Assembly (NCBI GenBank): GCA_030150135.1 | Contig: JASLGO010000062.1 | Location: forward strand, 1-44,749 | Direction: 5' to 3' | Length of the DNA: 44,749 nt | Origin: Aquirhabdus sp. | GTDB taxonomy: Bacteria; Pseudomonadota; Gammaproteobacteria; Pseudomonadales; Moraxellaceae | In this document: positions 9,752 to 18,805 of the stretch, in pieces | Position numbering within the stretch: position 1 is the stretch's first letter | Layout of the letters: the number at the start of each line of letters is the position of its first letter | Position numbers and translations under genes: made by a program | Notes under the pieces: model-generated | Databases searched by the model: none | What the model saw: only the letters and a program-made list of their open reading frames with translations | What the model was told of the DNA's origin: nothing

Positions 9752-10063
9752 ATGACTCAAGGTGTTGTTGCGGTTTTTAGAATTCTTCGTTTTCCACCTG
9801 AAAAAATAATAGAAATCAAACCCCATTTAAGAACTCTCGTTGATACTACTTATAAAAATGACGGCTGTATCGCGTATGACGTGGCAGAAGATCCTTTTGA
9901 TCTGGGTCTCATCCGCTTCTCTGAGCTCTGGCCTGACTCCGAAAGCCTCGCCAACCATCTGAAAGCTCCTCACATCGAACCATGGCGTGCGGCTGCGCGG
10001 GCTTGTGGGTTATCAGAGCGGAAATTTACGGCTTACAGTACCAATGGTTCGTGGTCGGTATAA
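9752..10063 (+). CDS. ABM-family monooxygenase-like small protein
   Basis: A 103-residue dimeric alpha+beta barrel protein of the antibiotic-biosynthesis-monooxygenase (ABM) fold, a group that includes quinol and heme-modifying monooxygenases and many uncharacterised members. Typical features are the NDGCIAYDVAEDPFD strand-turn (about 37-51), the F-x-E-x-W block (SELWPD, about 57-62) and the H-x-x-x-P-W helix (about 70-75). AGAGG at 9741-9745, six bases before the ATG, supports the start. The true substrate cannot be told from sequence. Confidence 0.8.
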   Translation: MTQGVVAVFRILRFPPEKIIEIKPHLRTLVDTTYKNDGCIAYDVAEDPFDLGLIRFSELWPDSESLANHLKAPHIEPWRAAARACGLSERKFTAYSTNGSWSV

Positions 10064-10110
10064 AAAGCACTCTTTTACATATTTTCATTAAGATCAATGG
10101 ATAGAGATCA

Positions 10111-10704
10111 ATGAGCAACCCAAATCCAAAGGTTGATTTTTATTTTAATAAGATTGGGAAGTGGCAAGATACCGTGACTCAATTAAGGACGATTACACTT
10201 GGCTGTGGACTGACCGAAGAATTGAAATGGGGTCATCCTTGTTACACGCTGGGGAAAAGTAATATTGTCTTAATTCACGACTTTAAAGAATACTGTGCAC
10301 TTTTATTTTTTAAAGGTGCGCTGTTAAAAGACTCTCAAAACTTGCTCATTCAACAAACGGAAAATGTGCAGGCGGCACGGCAAATTCGCTTTGCCAATGT
10401 TCAAGAAATCATGGATATAGAAGCTGTCATCGCAGACTATATCCATGAAGCGATCGAAGTTGAGAAATCAGGTCTGAAAATAGAACTGAAAAAGACTTCA
10501 GAATTTGCAATGCCTGAAGAATTCCAAAATCAGTTAGATCAATCCCTTGATTTAAAAGTTGCGTTTGGAGCTTTAACGCCGGGACGACAAAGAGCCTATC
10601 TCTTGTATTTTTCTGCGGCCAAACAATCTAAGACGAGATTATCAAGGATTGAGAAATGTATGCCGCTGATTTTGGATGGAAAAGGATTGAATGATGACGA
10701 ATAG
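10111..10704 (+). CDS. YdeI/OmdA-like protein
   Basis: 197 residues. The N-terminal half (about 10-120) is a DUF1801-type fold with the E-x-x-K-W-G-x-P-x-Y signature (EELKWGHPCY, about residues 35-44). The C-terminal part carries the L-x-x-A-F-x-x-L-x-P-G-R-Q-R-x-Y segment (about 150-167) typical of bacteriocin-resistance YdeI/OmdA proteins. A cytoplasmic protein of unknown biochemical role, linked to resistance to cationic peptides in Bacillus and Salmonella relatives. The Shine-Dalgarno sequence is weak. Confidence 0.8.
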   Translation: MSNPNPKVDFYFNKIGKWQDTVTQLRTITLGCGLTEELKWGHPCYTLGKSNIVLIHDFKEYCALLFFKGALLKDSQNLLIQQTENVQAARQIRFANVQEIMDIEAVIADYIHEAIEVEKSGLKIELKKTSEFAMPEEFQNQLDQSLDLKVAFGALTPGRQRAYLLYFSAAKQSKTRLSRIEKCMPLILDGKGLNDDE

Positions 10705-10734
10705 TAGTTTTCTGAAAAATACTGCTTTTTATCA

Positions 10735-10788
10735 CACACTTTGACAAACTCAACGAGCTATGCAGTTCACTAAGCTTGTCAAAGTGTG
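10735..10788. repeat. 13-bp inverted repeat, 28-bp spacer
   Basis: The arm CACACTTTGACAA (10735-10747) is exactly complementary to TTGTCAAAGTGTG (10776-10788). It lies between the YdeI-like gene and the AHSA1-like gene. There is no T-tract, so it is likely a dispersed palindrome or an mRNA-end hairpin. Confidence 0.75.
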
Positions 10789-10839
10789 CCGTAATATTTT
10801 ATAAAACCTTAACAAACTCTAATGACTAAAGGAAAGAAC

Positions 10840-11244
10840 ATGAAAATCACCGTAGAAACTACCGTTCACGCACCGATTGAAAAGGTTTGGTCAGCTTGGA
10901 CTACGCCAGAAGACATCAAACAATGGAATACAGCATCTGATGATTGGCATACGACCAGCTCGACTGTGGACTTGCGTGTTGGCGGGATGTTTTCATCGCG
11001 GATGGAAGCGAAGGACGGTAGCTTTGGTTTCGATTTCGCAGGAACGTATACCCAGGTCATCCCGCACAAATTGATTGAATATATCTTCGGTGATCGTACA
11101 GCACAGACCGAATTTGACGATACTGGAAAAGGTGTCATTGTGCGTACCACTTTCGATGCTGAGTCACAAAATTCGGTGGAGCAACAACAGCAGGGTTGGC
11201 AGGCGATTTTGAATAATTTTGCCAAGCATGTTGAAGCTAAATAA
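10840..11244 (+). CDS. SRPBCC/AHSA1-domain protein
   Basis: 134 residues of the START/SRPBCC hydrophobic-pocket fold in its AHSA1 (Hsp90 ATPase activator homologue) branch. The opening pattern of a beta strand followed by APIEKVWSAWTTPEDIKQW (about 10-28) and the closing helix (GWQAILNNFAKHVE) are characteristic. Such stand-alone bacterial proteins are thought to bind small hydrophobic ligands, but the ligand is unknown. ATG 10840 is chosen over the in-frame ATG at 10822 because AGGA at 10830-10833 sits six bases before it. Confidence 0.85.
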   Translation: MKITVETTVHAPIEKVWSAWTTPEDIKQWNTASDDWHTTSSTVDLRVGGMFSSRMEAKDGSFGFDFAGTYTQVIPHKLIEYIFGDRTAQTEFDDTGKGVIVRTTFDAESQNSVEQQQQGWQAILNNFAKHVEAK

Positions 11245-11319
11245 AGACGTAGACTGTCGTAAAAACTAGCTTACTCGCTTCTCTTAAACTCATACTTTTC
11301 TTATCTATAGGGTGGTTTT

Positions 11320-11862
11320 GTGCTTTCTTCACCGTCAGAAATACAATTAATCGATTGTTCTGAATCAGAACATGCCTTAGCGATCTTAGATATTTTGAAT
11401 GAAGCAATTATCAATTCTACGGCACTTTATGATTATCACCCTCGCTCTCTAGATACAATGAAACCATGGTTTGAAACCAAATCTCGAAATGGCTTTCCCG
11501 TGATTGGTGCAATAGATACTTCTGGGAATTTATTAGGTTTTGCTACTTGGGGAACGTTCAGAGCATTTCCAGCGTATAAATATACAGTTGAACATAGTAT
11601 TTATATTCGAAAAGAATCTAGAGGACATGGTCTTAGCAAGATCCTCATGAATGAGCTCATCAAAAGAGCACATGAATCCCAACTCCATGTTCTCGTTGGA
11701 TGTATTGATGCATCCAATGAAGCGAGTATCAGCCTTCATCAAAAATTAGGCTTCCACCATGCTGGAACGTTTAATCAAATTGGTTTTAAATTTGGGCAAT
11801 GGCTGAATGTCGTATTTTATCAATTGAATCTGGACACTCCTTTGAATCCCATTGATGGATAA
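11320..11862 (+). CDS. GNAT N-acetyltransferase (phosphinothricin/methionine-sulfone type)
   Basis: 180 residues of the GCN5-related acetyltransferase fold, closest in pattern to the Pat/MddA group that acetylates phosphinothricin, methionine sulfone or similar amino groups using acetyl-CoA. The early NEAIINSTALYDY segment, the GFATWGTFRAFPAYKYTVEHSIYI stretch (split here by the text, about residues 72-95), the acetyl-CoA loop RGHGLSKIL (about 101-109) and the N-E-A-S-I-x-L-H-x-K-L-G-F motif (about 133-145) are all present. The start is GTG with AGGG seven bases upstream. Substrate is inferred by family only. Confidence 0.85.
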   Translation: MLSSPSEIQLIDCSESEHALAILDILNEAIINSTALYDYHPRSLDTMKPWFETKSRNGFPVIGAIDTSGNLLGFATWGTFRAFPAYKYTVEHSIYIRKESRGHGLSKILMNELIKRAHESQLHVLVGCIDASNEASISLHQKLGFHHAGTFNQIGFKFGQWLNVVFYQLNLDTPLNPIDG

Positions 11863-11909
11863 TTTAAGAGGTTAATCTAACCAAAATTCAGCTTTTCTCA
11901 TAAGTAAAA

Positions 11910-11975
11910 GTAGGCTGGGGCTAGCCCCAGCACATGTCATACTCCATAAAAAAGCTGGGTTAAAACCCAGCCTAC
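11910..11975. terminator. Paired hairpins between convergent genes
   Basis: GTAGGCTGGGG...CCCAGC is followed by GCTGGGT...ACCCAGCCTAC. Each half folds alone and the outer arms (GTAGGCTGGG and CCCAGCCTAC) also pair with each other. It sits between the convergent GNAT and azoR genes, so a bidirectional terminator or a dispersed palindrome is likely. Confidence 0.6.
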
Positions 11976-12002
11976 TTCAGAGTAAAATCTTTCTAAAACT
12001 AA

Positions 12003-12581
12003 TCAACTCGCCTTCGCCAATGTACCAATCGTCGCATGTGCCGCAGCCAAGGCATCAACACGATGTTGTGGTGAATAAGCAATACCTTCTGCACGCACAA
12101 ACTGCACATCATCCAAACCAATAAAACTAAATACTTGTTTCAGATATCTCTCTTGGAAATCCGCAGGATTATTCTCACCAAACAAGCTACCACGACCACT
12201 GGCGATCACAATTTTTTTGCCACTGAGCAAACCCTGAGGGCCTGTTTCTGTATATTTAAAAGTACGACCTGCAACCAAAACTCGATCAATCCAAGCCTTC
12301 AACGTCGAAGGAATCGAAAAGTTATACATTGGCGCACCGATCACCACCACATCAGCATCCAAGAACTGTTGTAAAGTCGCTTCAGACGCCGCAGCGGCTT
12401 CTGCATCAATCTTCATCAAACTAGCGCCTGTTAAATGTGGAATCGCATCACTATCCAAATCACGATGAGTCACAGTCAGATTTGGTGTGAATTGACGAAG
12501 ATCAGCAACGATGGCTGCGCTGAGTTCACGAGTGATGGAGTTGTCACCAAGTACGCTTGAATCGATATGAAGTACGTTCAT
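12003..12581 (-). CDS. azoR: FMN-dependent NADH:quinone/azo oxidoreductase
   Basis: A 192-residue flavodoxin-fold enzyme that reduces quinones and azo compounds by two electrons with NADH. The phosphate-binding loop begins with HIDSSVLGDNSITREL (about residues 5-20). The FMN-contacting APMYNFSIPSTLKAWIDRV segment (about 83-101) and the SGRGSLFG loop (about 128-135) are clear AzoR marks. It is divergent from the LysR-type gene at 12756 across 174 bp, the usual arrangement in which the LysR protein controls the reductase in response to an electrophilic compound. That link is inferred from position. Confidence 0.93.
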   Translation of the reverse strand: MNVLHIDSSVLGDNSITRELSAAIVADLRQFTPNLTVTHRDLDSDAIPHLTGASLMKIDAEAAAASEATLQQFLDADVVVIGAPMYNFSIPSTLKAWIDRVLVAGRTFKYTETGPQGLLSGKKIVIASGRGSLFGENNPADFQERYLKQVFSFIGLDDVQFVRAEGIAYSPQHRVDALAAAHATIGTLAKAS

Positions 12582-12755
12582 TTTTGAATCTCTCTTTTAA
12601 GTCAGTAAGGGAGTGAATCTCCTCAATGAAGTCACTATATTCGTTTTATTAATACCAACCAATCCCATAAATTAAGACATATCGTTGCATATATAGAACA
12701 AATCAAATGCATCAGTCATACTACAATCAATCAAACCTTACTTCGGTGACCCAAT

Positions 12756-13718
12756 ATGGATAACCTGAACGATTTATATATGTATGCCATGGTCGTCGAG
12801 CATGGTGGCTTTAGCAAAGCTGAACGTGCACTAGGCATTCCCAAGTCGCGCTTAAGCCGACGGATTACTGAACTGGAAGCTGAACTCGGCGTGCGCTTGT
12901 TGCAACGCGGCTCACGGCATTTCGTCGTGACCGAGGTCGGACAGCGCGTGTATCAGCACGTGCAATCCATGCTGACCGAAGCACAAGCGGCGCGTGATGT
13001 CGTCGCAGAACTGAGTGCAGAACCACGCGGCGTGCTGCGAGTCAGTATGCCTGTCGATATTGCAGAACGGCAGATGTCACAGATACTGCCTGAATTTATG
13101 CAACGCTATCCACATGTCAAACTGCAACTCTCCGTCACCAATCGTCGTATTGATTTGCTCAATGAAGGCATCGACGTCGCACTCCGTGTGCGCGATACAC
13201 TGGACAATGACGGCAGTCTCGTGATGCGGAATTTCGGGCAAACAGAATCTCTACTCGTTGCAAGTCCTGCATATCTTGATCGCATGGGCAGACCGACTCA
13301 TCCTGATCAACTCATCGAGCACATCACGCTGAGTAACAATGAAAGCGAACATCATCCGCAGTGGACGCTGCACGGTCCTGACGGCAAGCAGCAATTTGAT
13401 ATCAATCCACAATTAGTTGGTTCGAGCTTTACGCTGCTACGCATACTCGCAGAACAAGGCAATGGCATTACCCTGCTCCCACTGATGCATTGTATTGAGC
13501 AATTACGTCTTGGAACACTTGAAGTCGTCTTACCAGACTGGCGTTTGCCTCAGGGGATTTATCATGCGGTTTTTGCCTCACGGCGCGGCATGCTCCCTGC
13601 GGTGCGCGTATTCATTGATTATTTAGCTGAAAAAATTCCACCGATGTTGCAAGAATTACAGGCTGTTTGTGAGAAAGATCAGGCGAACCACGTTCATCTT
13701 ATGAAAAAACAAAGCTGA
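12756..13718 (+). CDS. LysR-family transcriptional regulator
   Basis: 320 residues. The N-terminal winged helix-turn-helix (about 1-60) contains the signature MVVEHGGFSKAERALG followed by SRLSRRITELEAELGVRLLQR, and the C-terminal part (about 90-300) is the periplasmic-binding-like effector domain. It sits divergently next to azoR and resembles regulators of quinone or azo reductases and pirin-type genes. azoR on one side and pirin on the other (convergent, after a shared terminator) make both plausible targets. The inducer is not deducible. Confidence 0.92.
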   Translation: MDNLNDLYMYAMVVEHGGFSKAERALGIPKSRLSRRITELEAELGVRLLQRGSRHFVVTEVGQRVYQHVQSMLTEAQAARDVVAELSAEPRGVLRVSMPVDIAERQMSQILPEFMQRYPHVKLQLSVTNRRIDLLNEGIDVALRVRDTLDNDGSLVMRNFGQTESLLVASPAYLDRMGRPTHPDQLIEHITLSNNESEHHPQWTLHGPDGKQQFDINPQLVGSSFTLLRILAEQGNGITLLPLMHCIEQLRLGTLEVVLPDWRLPQGIYHAVFASRRGMLPAVRVFIDYLAEKIPPMLQELQAVCEKDQANHVHLMKKQS

Positions 13719-13845
13719 AATTCATTGCTGCATCGTGTTTTATAGAAAGTGTATTCAAGTGTATCGACAATACGGTTGGATACACTTATCAATACGTTTC
13801 GCCCTCCCCGTCAAGAGGAAGACTTCAAAGCAAAAGTAATAGACA

Positions 13846-13878
13846 ACAAAAAATCCCTGACCAGCAGGGATTTTTTGT
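13846..13878. terminator. Bidirectional terminator between LysR and pirin genes
   Basis: A perfect 14-bp stem (ACAAAAAATCCCTG at 13846-13859 against CAGGGATTTTTTGT at 13865-13878) gives a T-run on both strands, serving the two convergent genes. Confidence 0.95.
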
Positions 13879-13886
13879 TTCAACCA

Positions 13887-14756
13887 TTAGTTGGCAATTT
13901 GACCAAAGCGACCGCTGTTAAAATCATTAATCGCTTCATCAATCTGCGCAGGCGTATTCATCACAAAAGGACCATAGCCAGCAATCGGTTCATTCAGTGG
14001 CAATCCACTGAGAATCAAAAACTTGGCATCGCTATTTGCTTCAATCGTGAACTCGGTACCAACCTGATCAAGCACCACCATTTGCGCTTCACGCGCAATT
14101 TGGCTGTTATTGACCTGCACAGTACCTTTAAGCACGACCACGGCAACGGTATGACCTTCATTCACAGCAAAAGGCACATGTTTGCCCGCATTCAATGCCA
14201 CATCCCAAACATCTATTGGAGAATAGGTTTCCGCAGGGCCAACAAAGCCCTCAAACTCACCTGCGATCACACGCACAGTACCTGCATTACTTGCCAATTC
14301 AACAGCAGGAATTTGAGCATTCAAGATGCCTTGATAATGCGCAGGTGTCATTTTGTCTTTGGCAGGCAAATTGACCCACAACTGCACCATCTCAAACTCG
14401 CCACCCGTTCTAGTGTATTCAGGAGAATGAAACTCCTCATGAATAATGCCACCGCCAGCAGTCATCCACTGTACGTCTCCAGGGCCAATCGTGCCGCCGC
14501 CGCCGCTAGTAGAATCACGGTGTGACACTTCACCCTTATACACGATGGTTACGGTTTCAAATCCACGATGTGGATGTTGACCCACACCACGAGGTGTCGT
14601 CGTTGGCGTAAACTCTGTTGGACCTGCATAATCCAGCATTAAGAATGGACTTAATTGTTCTCCTAGTGTGTTATAGGAAAACAAGGTTCTGACTGGAAAG
14701 CCATCACCGACCCAATGCTGACGTGGACTGCTATATGTACCTAAAATCTTTTTCAT
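13887..14756 (-). CDS. Pirin family protein (quercetinase-like)
   Basis: A 289-residue bicupin. The N-terminal cupin has the pirin metal-binding pattern GVGQHPHRGFETVTIVY (about residues 50-66), with a further His in SHRD and a Glu in GIIHEEF. These His/His/His/Glu ligands bind iron or similar metal in YhhW/pirin proteins, some of which oxidise quercetin or modulate metabolic enzymes. Start chosen at ATG 14756 because GGAGGA (plus-strand 14761-14766) lies four bases upstream, although the frame is open to 14807. Shares a bidirectional terminator with the convergent LysR gene. Confidence 0.92.
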   Translation of the reverse strand: MKKILGTYSSPRQHWVGDGFPVRTLFSYNTLGEQLSPFLMLDYAGPTEFTPTTTPRGVGQHPHRGFETVTIVYKGEVSHRDSTSGGGGTIGPGDVQWMTAGGGIIHEEFHSPEYTRTGGEFEMVQLWVNLPAKDKMTPAHYQGILNAQIPAVELASNAGTVRVIAGEFEGFVGPAETYSPIDVWDVALNAGKHVPFAVNEGHTVAVVVLKGTVQVNNSQIAREAQMVVLDQVGTEFTIEANSDAKFLILSGLPLNEPIAGYGPFVMNTPAQIDEAINDFNSGRFGQIAN

Positions 14757-15012
14757 TATATCCTCCAAAGTGATCATATTTAGTGCATCACTGTATGAAA
14801 CAAGCATACTACTAGAACGATAAATACGATAGATGGGTTAATTGCACACCAGCATTCTATTTTTAGAACAATAAAGGCCTTGAAATTCATACATGCTTTT
14901 CGTTTCGACTTTACACGTCACACCATAAAAATCACGTTAAGAAAAGTATCTAAATCTATTGCAACAGCATCCACTTACTGTATAAAGATATTACTTAAGT
15001 TGGAGATTTATC

Positions 15013-17721
15013 ATGACTTTATCTACCCCGACCTCGCAAACTGACCCACATGCACCACTGCGCGACGATGTTCGCCTACTTGGCGGATTACTCGGCGATA
15101 CGCTTCGCCAGCAAGTCGGACAAGGGGTATTTGATAAAGTCGAACTCATTCGCAAACTCGCCAAACAAACCCGCGATGGTGATCAAAATGCTGGAAAAGA
15201 ACTGAATCACGTTCTCGAATCCCTGACCGATGATGAACTGGCTCCTGTCGCGCGTGCATTTACCCAATTTTTGAATCTTGCCAATATTGCCGAGCAATAT
15301 CACCGTGTGCGCCGTCGTCGCGCATGGCAGTGTGTCGAAGACAAAGCGCCGCAACATGGTTCTATTGCTGAACTTTTTCCACGTCTTACCGCCAAAGGAA
15401 TTAGCAATGAAGCGCTCTGGCAAAGTGCACATGATTTAGACATTGAACTGGTACTGACGGCTCATCCCACAGAAATCAGCCGCCGTACACTCATTCAAAA
15501 ATATGACGACATTGCCGACAGCTTAGAAAAGCTCGATGTCATGAAGCTCACACCTTTTGAGCGCCAGCAACAGATTGCAAAGCTCAAACGCGACATCATT
15601 GCCGCATGGCAGACTGATGAGATTCGCCATCATAAACCCACCCCTGTGGATGAAGCCAAATGGGGATTTACTGCCATTGAACAAAGTCTGTGGTTTGCAG
15701 TGCCTCAGTTTGTCCGCGAATTAGATGCCAGTATTTTTGAACATACAGGCAAACATTTACCCCTGAACAAAACCCCTATTCGCTTTGCATCATGGATGGG
15801 CGGTGACCGCGATGGCAATCCAAATGTCACGCATCAAGTCACTGAAGAAGTCTTGTTATTATCCCGCTGGCAAGCTGCGGAGCTGTATTGGCGAGACATT
15901 GATGCCTTGCGCTGGGAATTATCCATGGATGCCTGTAGTCCTGCGTTACGCGCAGCATTGGCTGAACAAGGTATTGTCGGTAGCACAGAACCTTATCGTG
16001 ATATTTTGCGTGAAGTTCGGCGACGCTTGGGGCGTACCCGCGATTGGGCGAATGCCCGCCTGCGTGGTGAACTAAATGTCGATCTGGAAGGTATTTATTT
16101 ATACGCCCATGAACTGATGCAACCCCTCATGCTCTGCTATGAATCATTGATTGCCTGCAATATGGAAGATGTCGCCAACGGCGATCTGATTGATATTATC
16201 CGCCGTGTCGCCTGCTTTGGTGTAGAGCTCCTCAAGCTAGATATTCGTCAAGAATCAGGACGACATGTCGAAGTCCTAAACGCCATTACCGAGTATTTAA
16301 ACGAAGGTTCTTATGCCCAATGGGATGAAGAAAAACGCCGAGCATTCTGCTTACGCGAGCTGAAAAATCCACGTCCATTATTGCCTCAAATCCTCAATGC
16401 TGCGCCTGATGCAGCGATTTTGTCTGCCAATGTTCAAGAGAGTCTAAAAACATTCGACGTGCTGGCTGAACATCCAGGCGAGGCTCTCGGCGCGTATGTC
16501 ATTTCCATGGCAAAAAGCGCAAGTGATGTCCTTGCTGTATTGTTATTACAACGCAAAGCTGGCGTACAAAAGTTGCTCCGTGTCGTACCGCTCTTTGAAA
16601 CACTCGACGACCTCGATCATGCACCGAAAATCATTGATGATTTGTTCTCCATTCCAGAATACGTCGCGCAAATTCAAGGCCATCAAGAAGTCATGATTGG
16701 CTATTCAGACTCTGCCAAAGATGCAGGCTTCCTCACTGCAAATTGGGCGCAATATCGTGCACAAGAAGCATTGACTGCCATTGCCCAGAAACATGGCATT
16801 AAACTGACATTATTTCATGGTCGCGGTGGCTCAGTCAGTCGCGGCGGCGCGCCAACCCACCAAGCACTCCTCGCTCAACCGCCAGGATCAATCCAAGGTT
16901 CTATCCGTGTCACTGAACAAGGCGAGATGATCCGTTTTAAATTTGGCATGCAAGGCATTGCTATTCGCAATCTTGAACTGTACACCACGGCAACACTTGA
17001 AGCGTCTCTGCTGCCACCGCCAGTTGCCAAACCAGAATGGCGTACACTCATGGACAACATGACGCAAATTTCGCTGGCATCCTATCGCACTACTGTGCGT
17101 GAAACACCTGATTTTATTCGCTATCTACGCACCGTCACGCCTGAACTAGAACTGCAATTACTTCCTCTAGGCTCACGTCCAGCACGGCGAAATACCAGCG
17201 GTGGGATTGAATCATTACGTGCAATTCCATGGGTCTTTGCATGGACTCAGATTCGTTTAATGCTACCCGCTTGGCTCGGAACAGGTGATGCACTCGAAAC
17301 CACTTTGAATGAAGGTTTTACTCAATCGATTCAAGAGATGATTCGAGATTGGCCTTATTTCTACGCCCTCATCGATATGCTAGAAATGGTTCTCGCCAAA
17401 GCCGACCCAGCAATCGTCAAATACTATGAATCTCACCTCACCACAGATGTCGATTTACTGGCATTAGGTGCAACATTAAGACAACAACTCAGTACCACTA
17501 CAGAGACCTTACTGCGTATCACCAATCACCAGCAACTTTTGGAAAATGCACCCGTTTTACGTCGTTCTATTAACGTCCGTACACCATATATCCTGCCTCT
17601 GCACATGCTGCAAGCCGAACTCATGCGCCGCCGCCGTGAAAGTGCAGAATCCAAAATCTATGACCATGCTCTAATGGTCACAATTGCAGGCATTGCGGCG
17701 GGACTACGGAATACAGGGTGA
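15013..17721 (+). CDS. ppc: Phosphoenolpyruvate carboxylase
   Basis: Replenishes oxaloacetate for the TCA cycle from phosphoenolpyruvate and bicarbonate. 902 residues, normal for the bacterial enzyme. The catalytic histidine is His151 in VLTAHPTE, and the second signature FHGRGGSVSRGG starts at Phe601. The glycine-rich RNTSGGIESLRAIPW block near residues 730-745 and the C-terminal RNTG end, which contributes to the allosteric aspartate site in homologues, are intact. GGAG at 15002-15005 supports the ATG. Transcribed alone. Confidence 0.97.
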   Translation: MTLSTPTSQTDPHAPLRDDVRLLGGLLGDTLRQQVGQGVFDKVELIRKLAKQTRDGDQNAGKELNHVLESLTDDELAPVARAFTQFLNLANIAEQYHRVRRRRAWQCVEDKAPQHGSIAELFPRLTAKGISNEALWQSAHDLDIELVLTAHPTEISRRTLIQKYDDIADSLEKLDVMKLTPFERQQQIAKLKRDIIAAWQTDEIRHHKPTPVDEAKWGFTAIEQSLWFAVPQFVRELDASIFEHTGKHLPLNKTPIRFASWMGGDRDGNPNVTHQVTEEVLLLSRWQAAELYWRDIDALRWELSMDACSPALRAALAEQGIVGSTEPYRDILREVRRRLGRTRDWANARLRGELNVDLEGIYLYAHELMQPLMLCYESLIACNMEDVANGDLIDIIRRVACFGVELLKLDIRQESGRHVEVLNAITEYLNEGSYAQWDEEKRRAFCLRELKNPRPLLPQILNAAPDAAILSANVQESLKTFDVLAEHPGEALGAYVISMAKSASDVLAVLLLQRKAGVQKLLRVVPLFETLDDLDHAPKIIDDLFSIPEYVAQIQGHQEVMIGYSDSAKDAGFLTANWAQYRAQEALTAIAQKHGIKLTLFHGRGGSVSRGGAPTHQALLAQPPGSIQGSIRVTEQGEMIRFKFGMQGIAIRNLELYTTATLEASLLPPPVAKPEWRTLMDNMTQISLASYRTTVRETPDFIRYLRTVTPELELQLLPLGSRPARRNTSGGIESLRAIPWVFAWTQIRLMLPAWLGTGDALETTLNEGFTQSIQEMIRDWPYFYALIDMLEMVLAKADPAIVKYYESHLTTDVDLLALGATLRQQLSTTTETLLRITNHQQLLENAPVLRRSINVRTPYILPLHMLQAELMRRRRESAESKIYDHALMVTIAGIAAGLRNTG

Positions 17722-17750
17722 GGTTACACATAAATACTAGCTCGCCAATA

Positions 17751-17778
17751 CATTGATCTACTCTTACGTAGGTCAATG
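17751..17778 (+). terminator. Hairpin downstream of ppc
   Basis: An 11-bp stem (CATTGATCTAC with GTAGGTCAATG, one G-U pair) 30 bases after the ppc stop. The following sequence is A-rich rather than T-rich, so termination efficiency is doubtful. Confidence 0.5.
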
Positions 17779-17899
17779 AATGCAAAAAGTCACTTTCCAC
17801 TTGTCAATTTCAAACAATGTAATCGCATGAACTTTCAGATAAAATGAAAGCATACAAACATAGACTTTTCGCGCTTTTTGACGACATCAGGGGATCATC

Positions 17900-18463
17900 A
17901 TGCTTACACAAGGACTCGGAAAATTATTTTTCAAACTCCATGGCTGGACGTATGAGGTCAACCCTGAAACGATCAGTGATCCAAAGCAAGTGCTGATTGG
18001 TTTTCCACATACCACCAATCTAGATGGTATACGCGCAGTTGCTCTTTTTAGTGCACTTAATTTGAACTATCACATTCTGGTCAAACAAGAACTCTTCAAA
18101 TTTCCACTCGGTCCGATGCTTAAAGCTCTGGGGTGCATCCCCGTAGACCGAGCGGCATCCAAAAATGTCGTTCAGCAAATGGTCGACGAATTTGCCAAAC
18201 ACGAACGTTTCAGCTTAATCCTTGCTCCTGAAGCAACTCGTGGTAAAGATGGTGAACAACGCCCAATCCGTACAGGATTCTGGCATATTGCCAAAGCTAC
18301 CCATACGCCGATCGTACTAATGCTCTCGGACTCAAAAAATAAAATAGGTCGAATCTTTGCCAAGATCACACCCAGTAGTTCAATGGAAAATGATTTACTG
18401 GAAATTCAGAAATTGTATGCAGCTTATGGGGTTGATGTCATCCTGCCAGAAAAATATAGCTAA
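17900..18463 (+). CDS. PlsC-like glycerolipid acyltransferase
   Basis: A 187-residue protein of the lysophosphatidate acyltransferase superfamily. The catalytic H-x4-D box is present as HTTNLD (about residues 37-42), and the second motif reads APEATRGK (about 114-121), a variant of the usual EGTR. The third block IPVDRAASK (about 79-87) is typical of short MJ1523-like members that lack the membrane anchor of PlsC. The acyl acceptor is unknown. AGGGG just upstream supports the ATG. A terminator follows. Confidence 0.82.
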   Translation: MLTQGLGKLFFKLHGWTYEVNPETISDPKQVLIGFPHTTNLDGIRAVALFSALNLNYHILVKQELFKFPLGPMLKALGCIPVDRAASKNVVQQMVDEFAKHERFSLILAPEATRGKDGEQRPIRTGFWHIAKATHTPIVLMLSDSKNKIGRIFAKITPSSSMENDLLEIQKLYAAYGVDVILPEKYS

Positions 18464-18510
18464 TCCCACGCCGTTAAATTTAATTTCTAACTAACCCGCT
18501 GATCATCACA

Positions 18511-18534
18511 AATCCCACAATAGTGGGATTTTTT
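18511..18534 (+). terminator. Intrinsic terminator after acyltransferase
   Basis: An 8-bp stem AATCCCAC/GTGGGATT with a 4-base loop and a T-run ending at 18534. Confidence 0.92.
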
Positions 18535-18651
18535 GCTTTATGAACTATTGATTGCTCATCTTCTGAATCATTTTCATTGATTATCGTTTTCAGCAGGAAA
18601 CTGTATTTTGTATACCAGAAGATGGATCTGGGGAGTTTGCTGCTGACAATA

Positions 18652-18685
18652 AAAAAGCCTAGAATCAATGATTTCTAGGCTTTTT
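18652..18685 (-). terminator. Displaced native terminator of tRNA-Glu
   Basis: The 13-bp stem AAAAAGCCTAGAA/TTCTAGGCTTTTT (18652-18664, 18673-18685) is an intrinsic terminator on either strand. On the minus strand it lies about 33 bases beyond the tRNA 3'-end fragment at 18718. It is most simply read as the original terminator of tRNA-Glu before the phage integrated and pushed it 7.9 kb away. Confidence 0.85.
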
Positions 18686-18710
18686 ATACAGTAGTGGACT
18701 ACTATAAACT

Positions 18711-18771
18711 CGAATTTTGGCGTCCCCACGGGGATTCGAACCCCGGTACTCACCGTGAAAGGGTGATGTCC
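18711..18771. repeat. attL: 61-bp copy of the tRNA-Glu 3' end
   Basis: Base-for-base identical to 26618-26678. It comprises seven bases of 3' flank plus the last 54 bases of tRNA-Glu, through the T arm, variable region and anticodon arm. Identity stops at 18772. The 5' part of the tRNA is missing, so this copy is not a functional tRNA. Confidence 0.97.
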
Positions 18772-18805
18772 CTGATACAAAAACAAATTGTAAAGTTTTG
18801 TAAGG

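Noticed and set aside
13749..14525. 258-codon plus-strand frame
   Set aside because: It lies antisense over the well-supported pirin gene and over the shared terminator, with no family features.
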